Made by a program: the position numbers and the translations under genes | The notes under the pieces: generated by a model | Seen by the model: only the letters and a program-made list of their open reading frames with translations | Told to the model about the DNA's origin: nothing | Database searches by the model: none | Source: Paenibacillus planticolens | GTDB lineage: Bacteria > Bacillota > Bacilli > Paenibacillales > NBRC-103111 | Length of the DNA: 64,000 bases | Direction: 5' to 3' | Assembly: GCF_013141725.1 (NCBI RefSeq) | Contig: NZ_WHNZ01000030.1 | Location: forward strand, 186,001 to 250,000 | Shown: positions 48,919-57,109 of the stretch, one piece after another | Position numbering within the stretch: the first letter of the stretch is position 1 | How the letters are laid out: every line of letters starts with the position of its first letter

Positions 48919-48948
48919 ATCATACGAGTCAAACCCACATCACGTCAA
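48919..48948 (-). promoter_or_regulatory. Promoter candidate for the 27-residue peptide and repair operon
   Basis: TTGACG at 48943-48948 and TATGAT at 48919-48924 on the minus strand with an 18-nt spacer, inside the gap after rtcB copy 2. A second TTGACT overlaps the spacer. Confidence 0.5.
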
Positions 48949-48982
48949 TCATCCTGCGGCGGAAAGATTCGTTATACTCAAC

Positions 48983-50401
48983 CTATACCCCTTTGATCCC
49001 AACCATAGGCTTGCAAGTCGCCACCACATCTGCAAGCGAAGCGCCGACCACGCTGTCAATAATGAGATCCACATCCTTATAAGCTTGAGGACACTCATCC
49101 AAAATCGTTTGCAGCGAGCGATGGTTCACCAAAATCTCTTCCTCGGTGCCTACTTTGAGCGATTGCGCGAACTCATCGACGGTGACCAGCTCTTTGGTCG
49201 CTTTACGTGATCTGGCTCTCCCGGCGCCATGGCAAATGGAGTAGAAGTTCTTAACCCCTTCCTCTCTCCCCACCATGATGAAGGACGATGTTCCCATCGA
49301 ACCCGGGATCAGGGCCGGATGGCCGGTAGTTTTGTAAGCGGGCGTATTGAGGAAATGGCCTGGCGGCAGCGCCCTTGTCGCCCCTTTGCGATGAACAAGC
49401 ATCGGTTGATTGCGATGAAATTCCTTTAGCGCGTAGTTGTGCATAAGATCGTAGAGTACCGGCAGATCTTCCTTCTCGCCAAAAACTTCCTTGAACGCTT
49501 CACGCACACCGAAGGCAATCATATGCCGATTGCTGACCGCAAAGTTTAGCGCCGAATACATCAAATTAAGATAGGTTTTCCCTTCAGTACTCGAAATTGG
49601 GGCATACAAAAGATTCCTGTCGGGATTTTCAATCCCCCAGCTTTGCATCGCTTCTCTGAAAACTTTGGTAAACTCTTGGCCTAATCTTGCTCCCCAAGCG
49701 CGTGATCCGGAGTGTATCATAACGACGACCTGACCGTCGAACAATCCCCATTCCGCCGCCAATTGCTGATGTTTTTCCGCTACTTCCAAGTATTGAATTT
49801 CGATAAAATGGTTCCCACCGCCAAGCGTTCCCAACTGGCCATGCGCATATTTGCCGATTTTCTCCGGCAAGTTCTCCAGGTAGGCATGATCGAACTGGAA
49901 CGTAGATTCTTCAACATGCGTCAACCACTGTTCGCTAGGGATATACGATTGTGGAAGTCCTTTCAGCCCGTGTTTCACGACTTCCATAATGTCGATATCG
50001 GCATAATTGGTATTGGTGCGCTCATTGGTCGGCACATATTTCTCGATGGCTTTAATTAATGACCGGCGCACGCCTTTGTCTTGTATATCTTTTTTGTGCA
50101 GAGACGTAGTATGAACGCGCATGCCGCAGCCGATATCCACGCCCACAATGGAAGGCGAAACGAAGCCGTCTTTCAAGCTCCAGACAGCCGTTGTGCCGAT
50201 GCAGGTGCCAATGCCCACGTGAGCATCCGGCGTATAGCTCATATGCATATTGCGGGGAATCCGCAGATTGTTGTCCGCCATTTCATAGACCCGGCTTTCA
50301 AAAGACTGGAATACCTCGGGGTTAGCAAAAACGTGAAGGCGGCCATGAGCCAGCTCCATTTCGTAATGATTGTTGCCGTGTGTCGTCATTTTCATATCCA
50401 T
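48983..50401 (-). CDS. RtcB family RNA ligase, copy 2
   Basis: A 472-residue RtcB paralogue with the complete motif set: DIGCGMR near residue 89, MIHSGSRAWG, HRKGATRALPPGHFLNTP, LIPGSMGTSSFI and SICHGAGRARSR. The two copies align along their whole length but differ at many positions, so they are an old duplication or were recruited separately rather than a recent tandem repeat. GGAGGAG precedes ATG 50401. It is the first gene behind the divergent promoter region shared with the WYL regulators. Confidence 0.95.
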   Translation of the reverse strand: MDMKMTTHGNNHYEMELAHGRLHVFANPEVFQSFESRVYEMADNNLRIPRNMHMSYTPDAHVGIGTCIGTTAVWSLKDGFVSPSIVGVDIGCGMRVHTTSLHKKDIQDKGVRRSLIKAIEKYVPTNERTNTNYADIDIMEVVKHGLKGLPQSYIPSEQWLTHVEESTFQFDHAYLENLPEKIGKYAHGQLGTLGGGNHFIEIQYLEVAEKHQQLAAEWGLFDGQVVVMIHSGSRAWGARLGQEFTKVFREAMQSWGIENPDRNLLYAPISSTEGKTYLNLMYSALNFAVSNRHMIAFGVREAFKEVFGEKEDLPVLYDLMHNYALKEFHRNQPMLVHRKGATRALPPGHFLNTPAYKTTGHPALIPGSMGTSSFIMVGREEGVKNFYSICHGAGRARSRKATKELVTVDEFAQSLKVGTEEEILVNHRSLQTILDECPQAYKDVDLIIDSVVGASLADVVATCKPMVGIKGV

Positions 50402-50572
50402 ATCGGTTCTCCTCCGTTAGTTCTTCTTGTTTGTTCTTCTACACCTATCTTCGCTCATTTAGGATGAGGCGAACATGGCGAAAGTATGACGACAGGCCAA
50501 AAGTTTTCCATTTTCTCCTAAACGTTCCCCTGCTACAATAAGATAAGGTTAGAGGAAGAGCGAGGGGATTAT
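50402..50572. promoter_or_regulatory. Divergent intergenic region between rtcB copy 2 and the WYL genes
   Basis: This 171-bp gap must hold the promoters of both units. Two GTTCTTCT direct repeats, 13 bp apart (50420 and 50433), lie near the rtcB side and could be WYL-regulator sites. TACAAT at 50534 is a possible -10 for the WYL genes. None is strong enough to fix a start site. Confidence 0.35.
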
Positions 50573-51895
50573 GTGGCTAGGGAAAGCTTTGATAAAGAAA
50601 TCCAGTTTCTACGGATGTTCGTTCTGACCAGCGGAGCGTACAACCGGCAGCAATTTGCGGACAGGCTGGGAATTTCGATTCATACCTTTGATAAAACGAT
50701 ACGCAGGTTAAAAGAAATCGTCGCTGCGATGCATCAACAAGTGCCGGATGCGCAAAAGAAGGAATTCGCCGATATGCTGCGCTATAGCTATTTCGATTCA
50801 ACAGACCCCCTACTGCTGTTCTTATTTCGGGCCAAATCGTTGAAAGAATCGGAAAGCCTGCGTATGTCCACCCTGCTTGCCGCATTGAATGAGCAGCCTT
50901 TGACCGCGACTCAGCTGATTGAGGTATGCAGTAAAGAGCTCCCTGCGGATGCTTCCCTCCCTGATGAAAAAACGATCCGAAACGATTTGAAATATTTGGA
51001 GGAAGTCGGGGTCATTACGAAAGCATCCGAAGCGCGCCCTTACCGGTACCGCATCCATAATGCATTCATCCACGAGCTTACACAGGATGAACTTCTTGAT
51101 CTCTATGATTTCGTTGATGTAATGGCCAATACGCAGGTCCCATCGGTGCAAGGTTATTTGCTGCGTGACGGGCTGAAAAAGCATATGAACCGCACTGCGG
51201 GCACATCAGCCGAACCGTCAGGGACAGAGCCTTTTCTATATAAATATCAATACTACTCACGGATTTTGGACGAGGCCCATTTGTCCGCATTATTATCCGC
51301 GATCACGCAGCGCCGCAAGGTCCAGTTCCTTTATTTTTCCCCAAAAAATAACCAAGCTTATGCTTCAAAAAATACGAATCCGTTATTCGAACGGGAAATG
51401 GAAGGCAAGCTGCAGATAACGGTACCGCTGCAAATCGTGTACGATCACCAATATGGGCGGTGGTATTTGCTCGCGCATGATTCGCGGCACGGCATCCGGA
51501 AATTCCGCCTGGAAGGGATGACGCAGATTGAGCACGGCGAGCCTGTGGACGCGTCTTTTTTCGAGGAAAAAAAGAAGGAAATGGATGAGCGAATCCGGCT
51601 GAGTTGGGTCATTGATACGGGGCGTGCCATTACGGTGAAAGTACGGTTTTATAATCCGGGCCGTTCCGGACCTAATTTCATCAAAGACCGCGTCCGTCTT
51701 CAGGGACAGTGGGGAGAAATTACGGAAGAATATGATGATTCATTCGTCTATGAAATCACGGTAAACGGCACATTGGAAATAAAGCCTTGGATTCGAAGCT
51801 TCGGGTCTAGCTGTGAAGTGCTCGAACCTATTGAGTTCCGGCAAGAGATGATTGCGGAGTGGAAGGAGCTTGCGGGGTACTATGAACCTTTTTGA
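50573..51895 (+). CDS. WYL-domain transcriptional regulator, copy A
   Basis: A 440-residue regulator. An N-terminal helix-turn-helix (FADRLGISIHTFDKTIRRLK, about residues 25-45) is followed by a second winged-helix-like region and a WYL ligand-binding domain (ITQRRKVQFLYFSPKNNQAY near 245, then YDHQYGRWYLLAHD near 300). The C-terminal extension is WCX-like (VKVRFYNPG). GTG 50573 follows GAGGGG by 5 nt. WYL proteins control several nucleic-acid defence and repair systems by sensing nucleotides; divergence from the RtcB operon suggests that job here. It overlaps copy B by 14 nt. Confidence 0.9.
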   Translation: MARESFDKEIQFLRMFVLTSGAYNRQQFADRLGISIHTFDKTIRRLKEIVAAMHQQVPDAQKKEFADMLRYSYFDSTDPLLLFLFRAKSLKESESLRMSTLLAALNEQPLTATQLIEVCSKELPADASLPDEKTIRNDLKYLEEVGVITKASEARPYRYRIHNAFIHELTQDELLDLYDFVDVMANTQVPSVQGYLLRDGLKKHMNRTAGTSAEPSGTEPFLYKYQYYSRILDEAHLSALLSAITQRRKVQFLYFSPKNNQAYASKNTNPLFEREMEGKLQITVPLQIVYDHQYGRWYLLAHDSRHGIRKFRLEGMTQIEHGEPVDASFFEEKKKEMDERIRLSWVIDTGRAITVKVRFYNPGRSGPNFIKDRVRLQGQWGEITEEYDDSFVYEITVNGTLEIKPWIRSFGSSCEVLEPIEFRQEMIAEWKELAGYYEPF

Positions 51896-52685
51896 GAAAA
51901 TTTTTAACTATGACATGATGACGCGTTTGGAGAATTCCGGTACCCTTATGATTACTTCTCTGGAGAAATCCTGGTTAAAAACGATGCTCAGCCATTCGGC
52001 TGCCCCGCATGCCTTCACACCGGCTGCTTTGGAAAAGCTTCAAAGGGTATTGGATACAGAGCCTGATTTGGATTTATCCGAAGCGTTTACGGAGAAAGCC
52101 AGAAGCAATGTGATACATGTGTATCATCCGCTGCTGCGTACCCTGCGCCGGATCATTACACGGCATGGAGCCATCAGGCTCACTTACCGGGTAAAGGATG
52201 AGCGTACTTTTATCAATGAAATGGCTTTTCCGTATAAACTCGAATATTCGCAAGTCAAGAAAGACTGGTATTTGCTCTGGTTTCATCTCAGGCATCGGGC
52301 GATGATGAGCACGAAGCTCGACAGCATTGAAACCATTCACGATCTTCCCTTCTCCGCCGAGCGGGCTGCCCAAGTCCGGTTACAAATTGAAAAACTGCTG
52401 CAAAAACGCCAAATCCATGCCACCATCGCCGTCCTCAAGGAATACAATCGAGAATTGTCGCGGATTTTGTATGCCTTCTCTTGCTTTGAGAAGCAGGTCG
52501 ACTACGACGACACGGAGGGGACCTATACGATCCGGCTAACCTATCTCAACAATGAAGCCGAGTATGTACTTAGCAAGCTCCGCTTCTTGGGCAAGCGAGT
52601 GCGCGTCACACAGGGCGAGCATTTGCAAAAAAGGATGCTGGAGTCGGCTCAAAGAGCTTTGGCTAGATATGAGGCAGGCGGTTAA
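51882..52685 (+). CDS. WYL-domain protein, copy B (no N-terminal HTH seen)
   Basis: A 267-residue WYL protein with IRLTYRVKDERTFINEMAFP near residue 103 and KKDWYLLWFHLRHRAM near 128, and a WCX-like C-terminal part. It is much shorter at the N-terminus than copy A, and no convincing helix-turn-helix is visible in its first 60 residues, so it may work as a partner of copy A. ATG 51882 follows GGGG; the frame to 51852 is rejected. It starts inside the last codons of copy A, so translation is coupled. Confidence 0.85.
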   Translation: MNLFEKIFNYDMMTRLENSGTLMITSLEKSWLKTMLSHSAAPHAFTPAALEKLQRVLDTEPDLDLSEAFTEKARSNVIHVYHPLLRTLRRIITRHGAIRLTYRVKDERTFINEMAFPYKLEYSQVKKDWYLLWFHLRHRAMMSTKLDSIETIHDLPFSAERAAQVRLQIEKLLQKRQIHATIAVLKEYNRELSRILYAFSCFEKQVDYDDTEGTYTIRLTYLNNEAEYVLSKLRFLGKRVRVTQGEHLQKRMLESAQRALARYEAGG

Positions 52686-52730
52686 GAGCATGTAGAGCGC
52701 GGGATGACATTACCCATAGTGTCAACCCCA

Positions 52731-52780
52731 AAAAAGGCCGTCCCAAAAGTCATCATAGATGACAGAGGGGCAGCCTTTTT
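52731..52780. terminator. Terminator of the WYL genes
   Basis: Outer stem AAAAAGGC / GCCTTTTT with inner CCC/GGG and GTCATC/GATGAC pairing, U-run on the plus strand and a matching A-run opposite. Confidence 0.75.
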
Positions 52781-52799
52781 GTGGTTGGTTTGAGGGAGG

Positions 52800-52976
52800 G
52801 GAACTACAGGGCGCTATCTGAGTTAAACGGGTTGTTTTTAGGCTGCAGACGGAACTACATGGTCTTAATGGCTCTGAAAAACTGCCATTTTGTCCACTTT
52901 ACATAAAATAAGGGATCGTAGTTCTCTCAACTCTGCAGAAATATTGATTTTTTGGAAAATAGCGGACCATAGTTCC
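52800..52976. repeat. Intergenic F-F-R-R element, copy 4 (GGAACTACAG type)
   Basis: Forward motifs start at 52800 (GGAACTACAGGGCGCTATC) and 52851 (GGAACTACATGGTCTTAAT); inverted motifs end at 52925 (AAATAAGGGATCGTAGTTCT) and 52976 (AAATAGCGGACCATAGTTCC). Spacings are 51, 75 and 51 bp. It ends 12 bp before the stop codon of the aldo/keto reductase. Confidence 0.8.
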
Positions 52977-52988
52977 CGCATCCCCGCA

Positions 52989-53933
52989 TCAAGCCTTATT
53001 CATTATCGCCTCTATGCGCTCTAGAACTTCAGCAGATAATACAATATCCGAAGCTTTGGCATTGTCTTCAACCTGTTCCGGACGGCTTGCACCTACTAAA
53101 GCACTGGCAACATTAGGCTGACGCAAAATCCACGCAAGCGCTAAGTTTCCGATCGAAATGTTCAGATCTGCTGCTAAGGCTTCAAGCTGGTTCACTTTTG
53201 CTATATTTTCCTCCGTGAGACCTTTTCGGAAGTTTTCCAGCTTCGCCGCTCTGCTATCTTGAGGAATATCAGAAACAGACTTATATTTGCCAGTCAGCAA
53301 ACCCTGCGCTAAAGGTGAGAACACAACCTGACCAATCCCCTGCTGCTCACCTAGCGGAATCACTTCTTTTTCGATATACCGATTAAAAAGGTTATAAATA
53401 GGCTGGTTGACGATGATTCTATCGAGCAAATATTTATCGGCCACAGCTAATGCTTGCGCCATTTGGGCTGCTGTCCATTCACTCACGCCGACATAGAGAA
53501 CTTTGCCTTGTGTAACCAGATCATCCAGTGCCCGCAACGTCTCTTCTATTGGTGTCTCCTTATCATAACGGTGGCAGTAATACACATCCACATAGTCCGT
53601 ATCAAGCCGCTTTAAACTCGCATGCAGCTGTTCAATGATGTGCTTTCGAGAGAGGCCTCTATCATTAGGTCCGTCACCCATAGCACCAAATACCTTGGTA
53701 GCAAGCACATAGGAATGACGAGGATACGCTTTCAAAACCTCGCCTACGACCTTCTCCGCTTCTCCTCGCTCATAAACATTTGCCGTATCAAAAAAGTTAA
53801 TCCCCAGTTCATACGCTTTATGAATGGAATTGACAGCATTCTCACGTTCAACGTAGCCGCCGTATGTCAACCAGCTTCCCAAGCTAATCTCACTGACCTT
53901 TAATCCCGAAAGCCCTAATTTACGATATTTCAT
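52989..53933 (-). CDS. Aldo/keto reductase (K+ channel beta-subunit type)
   Basis: A 314-residue NADPH-dependent oxidoreductase with the catalytic set Asp and Tyr in FFDTANVYERGEAE, Lys in VLATKVFGAMG and His in DVYYCHRYD; GVSEWTAAQM and FSPLAQGLLTGKY are typical of the channel-beta/YrpG branch. It acts on aldehydes or sugars of unknown identity. GGAGG lies before ATG 53933 with 10 nt spacing; the frame to 53960 includes the binding site. It is divergent from the GntR-type regulator gene at 54127 and may be controlled by it. Confidence 0.92.
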   Translation of the reverse strand: MKYRKLGLSGLKVSEISLGSWLTYGGYVERENAVNSIHKAYELGINFFDTANVYERGEAEKVVGEVLKAYPRHSYVLATKVFGAMGDGPNDRGLSRKHIIEQLHASLKRLDTDYVDVYYCHRYDKETPIEETLRALDDLVTQGKVLYVGVSEWTAAQMAQALAVADKYLLDRIIVNQPIYNLFNRYIEKEVIPLGEQQGIGQVVFSPLAQGLLTGKYKSVSDIPQDSRAAKLENFRKGLTEENIAKVNQLEALAADLNISIGNLALAWILRQPNVASALVGASRPEQVEDNAKASDIVLSAEVLERIEAIMNKA

Positions 53934-54063
53934 CTCATTCCATCCTCCTAATATTTTCAATTTCAGGCTCTACTATTATATCAATAGTTAGATAAAAGAT
54001 ATAAGTAGTGAAAAGTTTCTCACATAATATCCAAAAATAAAGCTAGTTACGTTTTGGTAACTA

Positions 54064-54100
54064 TTGAAAAACATTAACGCGATGATATACTTAGTATATC
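54064..54100 (+). promoter_or_regulatory. Promoter and palindromic operator of the GntR-type regulator
   Basis: TTGAAA at 54064-54069 and TATACT at 54086-54091 (16-nt spacer). GATATACTTAGTATATC at 54084-54100 is a perfect palindrome around TTA that covers the -10. The same sequence recurs at 55418, which points to autoregulation. Confidence 0.75.
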
Positions 54101-54126
54101 AATGAAATATAGTTAGGGTGAATCGG

Positions 54127-55248
54127 ATGGAAGGACATTTATACGAACAGCTTTATAACCATATCCTTCAAGAAATTAATAAGGGGCAGATGAAGGCAGG
54201 AGATCGCGTATCCTCCGAGAAAGAATTGGCCGAACGGTTTGGCGTCAGCCGAATCACATCCAAAAAAGCGCTGGAGAAGTTGGCCGAAGCCGGGGTCATC
54301 AAACGCATTCAAGGAAAAGGATCATTTGTTGCGGATGGCGTTAGAGAAGGATTGGATCACAAACGTCAGTCGGAAGAAAGACCGAGTCTAGTATTCGATG
54401 AAAAAGAAAGACCGTTGATCGGGTTCATTATTTCTAATTTTTCCGACGAATTCGGCCTGCAGTTGCTTCGATCGATTGAAAAGCAGAGCGCCGAGCTCAA
54501 CTACGATCTGATCATCAAGCGTTCTCGTGGGAACAGGGACGAAGAAAAACGTGCTATCCAATTGCTTGTAAGTCTAGGCATCAAAGGATTAATCGTGACT
54601 CCCATCCATGGCGAACATTATAATGCTGAGCTGCTTCGCCTCGTCTTGGACAAGTTTCCCGTTGTATTAGTCGACAGATATCTAAAAGGAATCCCGGTTT
54701 GCTCCGTTTACACGGACAATAAGAAAGCCGCCGAGGATCTTACGCTCCATCTGATCGGGAGGGGCCACGATAAAATCGCCTACTTGTCTCCGCCTGAGGT
54801 AAACACGTCAACCTTGGAGGAAAGGCTGTTGGGTTATACTTTGGCCTTTACCCAAGAGGGATTGAAGTTAAATCAGGACTATTGTTTAACGAATTTGAAG
54901 GGTATTCTCCCCAAGAACCTGGGCGGAACTGAAATCGATAACGACAAAAAGGCAATAGAGCATTTTCTAGAACAATACCCTGATGTGAAAGCGTTTGTCG
55001 CCTCGGAATTTCTGGTCGCAACCTTGTTGACTCAGGTCATCCACTCGCTTGGAAAATCACTGGACGAATATGATATCGTCTGCTTTGACTCACTCAACGA
55101 TTACCTCGGGAAGCCGATATTCACTCACATTCAACAAGATGAGAAGCGAATGGGCAAAGAAGCTGTGGACTTGCTCGTCTCACAGCTGATCGGAGAAGCT
55201 GTCCCCGAACAGAGAATTATCGAGCATCGATTGGTCGTGAAGGAATAG
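54127..55248 (+). CDS. GntR-family regulator with LacI/periplasmic-binding-type sensor domain
   Basis: A 373-residue regulator of AraR-like architecture: GntR winged helix (residues 1-75; ELAERFGVSRITSKKALEKL and RIQGKGSFVADG) joined to a sugar-sensing domain with LacI-type phrases (PLIGFIISNFSDEFGLQLLR, FPVVLVDRYLKGIPVCSVYT). Ligand unknown, probably a pentose or an oligosaccharide of the adjacent ABC system. ATG 54127 is preceded by AGGG; the GTG at 54118 is an alternative start. It likely represses itself and the downstream transporter through matching palindromes. Confidence 0.92.
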   Translation: MEGHLYEQLYNHILQEINKGQMKAGDRVSSEKELAERFGVSRITSKKALEKLAEAGVIKRIQGKGSFVADGVREGLDHKRQSEERPSLVFDEKERPLIGFIISNFSDEFGLQLLRSIEKQSAELNYDLIIKRSRGNRDEEKRAIQLLVSLGIKGLIVTPIHGEHYNAELLRLVLDKFPVVLVDRYLKGIPVCSVYTDNKKAAEDLTLHLIGRGHDKIAYLSPPEVNTSTLEERLLGYTLAFTQEGLKLNQDYCLTNLKGILPKNLGGTEIDNDKKAIEHFLEQYPDVKAFVASEFLVATLLTQVIHSLGKSLDEYDIVCFDSLNDYLGKPIFTHIQQDEKRMGKEAVDLLVSQLIGEAVPEQRIIEHRLVVKE

Positions 55249-55275
55249 CCGGTAACGGTAACTGAACAGCGATTG

Positions 55276-55304
55276 AAAAACCATGGGTTGCACTCATGGT
55301 TTTT
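55276..55304 (+). terminator. Terminator of the GntR-type regulator gene
   Basis: Perfect 10-bp stem AAAAACCATG / CATGGTTTTT with a 9-nt loop, then TTGTTTTG. Confidence 0.85.
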
Positions 55305-55393
55305 TGTTTTGTACTCACCGTAAAGGCAATTTTCCCGGTGGTCAACATCAGAAATTGAGCAATTTTATGTACATAGATGTCGCGATATTGAAG

Positions 55394-55434
55394 TTGACAT
55401 GGTATGTTTGACGCATTAATATACTTAGTATATC
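55394..55434 (+). promoter_or_regulatory. Promoter and operator of the sugar ABC operon
   Basis: Near-consensus TTGACA (55394-55399) and TAATAT (55417-55422) with 17-nt spacing. AATATACTTAGTATATC at 55418-55434 matches the regulator's own operator at 16 of 17 bases and overlaps the -10, so it should be a repression site. AGATATACTA just downstream is a possible extra half-site. Confidence 0.8.
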
Positions 55435-55545
55435 TAGATATACTATTTTTTTGAAAAAGAGGTGAATCTTCTCGGTATACACGCAGTAGCGAATCAAGAA
55501 GAATCAGTCGTTGAAAGCTGCATATCATTTCATAGTCAACTTCAA

Positions 55546-55559
55546 TGTAAACGCATACA
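55546..55559 (+). promoter_or_regulatory. cre-like site in the ABC operon leader
   Basis: TGTAAACGCATACA matches the CcpA cre consensus TGWAANCGNTNWCA at all but one fixed position. About 130 nt downstream of the promoter, it would act as a roadblock in catabolite repression. Confidence 0.5.
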
Positions 55560-55679
55560 TATTTAGTTTGTTATCCTACTCCCTTTAGTCTCCTGCACAT
55601 CGGAACTTGATAGAAGGTGAAATAAGTTTTCAGGAAGGCAAGTTGAAATAACAAAACCAACCTTAAGGGGGATTTATGT

Positions 55680-57038
55680 ATGAGAAAATCTAAAAACCTC
55701 GCAATTCCAACACTGGTGTCCGTTGTTACTATTTCAGTTCTTGCAACCGCTTGCTCATCGACTCAAACTACGGGTGGTTCTACTTCGACTAATCCTTCAG
55801 CCGCTCCATCAACCACAGCAGCCTCGGAAGCTAAAGGCGCACAAGGCGGCGTTTCCACTGTCACGATGTGGCATGGGCTTACCTCCATTGATTTGGATAA
55901 TATGAATAACGTCGTAAAAGCTTTTGAAGCGAAAAATCCTACGATCAAAATCAAATTGGTTTATACAGAATCCAGTGAGGGCGCCGATCAGAAGCTGCTT
56001 ACTTCGGTCGCAGGCGGCAATCCTCCTGACATTGCCTATTTCGACCGGTTTAAGGTCGGCTCTTGGGCTGCGCAAGATTCATTGACTGACCTGTCCGCAA
56101 TGGCTGCAGCGGCTGGAATTAACAAAGATTCATACTATCCTTTTGCATGGGACGAGTCCAGTTATAAAGGCAAGTTATATGCCATTCCACTCGGAACGGA
56201 TTCCCGCCTGCTCTTTTACAATAAAGATCATTTCAAAGAAGTGGGGCTCGACCCGAACAATCCGCCCAAAACGATTGCCGAACTCGAAGCTGCCGCTCAG
56301 AAACTGACCATTAAAGAAGGAAAACGTTTCAAACGGATCGGTTTTATTCCTTGGTACTCACAAGGGTGGCTATACGGCTGGGGATGGTCGTTCGGAGGGG
56401 ATTTCCAGGATAAAGCAACCGGAAAAATCACGGCAAATGATCCTAAAGTCGTAGATGCGCTTCAGTGGATGACCGATTTCGGTAAGAAATACAATGTAGA
56501 AGACATTGCAGGATTCACAAGCGCAGCAGGCACCGATGAAATGGACCCATTCATTGCCGGTCAAATCAGTATGAAGATTAGCGGAAACTGGACGGTAGCG
56601 GGTATCAAGAAATTTAAACCGAACCTGAATTATGGCGTTACACCGATCCCGACACCTACAGGCTCTAACTTCACAACATGGTCCGGTGGTATGTCCTTAA
56701 TCATCCCTAAAGGCGCCAAAAACGTAGAACCGGCTTGGAAGTTCCTTGAATTTTTAGGTAAAGAAGAAGGGCAATACTTGCTGAACTCCCAGTCAGGCAT
56801 GTCGGTAATCGATTCGGTTAACGCCAAGTTCGGGTACAAGGACGATCCCATCATGAAAGAATTCGTTAATATTCTTCCGAAATCACACAACCGTCCGGTC
56901 ATTCCTGAAGGGCAGCTGCTCTGGAATGAATTAGCTTCCGCAACAGAAAAAGCCACTCGCGGTAGCGGCACCCCTAAAGAGAATCTCGATAAAGTGACAG
57001 AGACCGTCAATAAAGCGTTAGAGAAATATAATAAATAA
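55680..57038 (+). CDS. Sugar ABC transporter substrate-binding lipoprotein
   Basis: A 452-residue family 1 binding lipoprotein. The signal ends at SVLATAC (Cys25), followed by a Ser/Thr/Ala linker. The fold is shown by VTMWHGLTSIDLDNMNNVVK, GGNPPDIAYFDRFKVGSWA, YAIPLGTDSRLLFYNKDHF and WSGGMSLIIPKGAKN. Binds mono- or oligosaccharides of unknown identity. ATG 55680 follows AAGGGGG. First gene of a three-gene operon under the GATATAC operator and a cre-like site. Confidence 0.94.
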   Translation: MRKSKNLAIPTLVSVVTISVLATACSSTQTTGGSTSTNPSAAPSTTAASEAKGAQGGVSTVTMWHGLTSIDLDNMNNVVKAFEAKNPTIKIKLVYTESSEGADQKLLTSVAGGNPPDIAYFDRFKVGSWAAQDSLTDLSAMAAAAGINKDSYYPFAWDESSYKGKLYAIPLGTDSRLLFYNKDHFKEVGLDPNNPPKTIAELEAAAQKLTIKEGKRFKRIGFIPWYSQGWLYGWGWSFGGDFQDKATGKITANDPKVVDALQWMTDFGKKYNVEDIAGFTSAAGTDEMDPFIAGQISMKISGNWTVAGIKKFKPNLNYGVTPIPTPTGSNFTTWSGGMSLIIPKGAKNVEPAWKFLEFLGKEEGQYLLNSQSGMSVIDSVNAKFGYKDDPIMKEFVNILPKSHNRPVIPEGQLLWNELASATEKATRGSGTPKENLDKVTETVNKALEKYNK

Positions 57039-57049
57039 GATGCTCCGCA

Positions 57050-57076
57050 GGCAGGGAGAGTCCCTCTCTCCTTGCC
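57050..57076 (+). terminator. Intercistronic hairpin after the binding-protein gene
   Basis: Stem GGCAGGGAGAG / CTCTCCTTGCC (one mismatch) with a 5-nt loop and no strong U-run, between binding-protein and permease genes. It probably protects the upstream mRNA or limits read-through. Confidence 0.6.
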
Positions 57077-57109
57077 TATTGGCGTTTTATATTCGGAAGG
57101 AGGATATAC

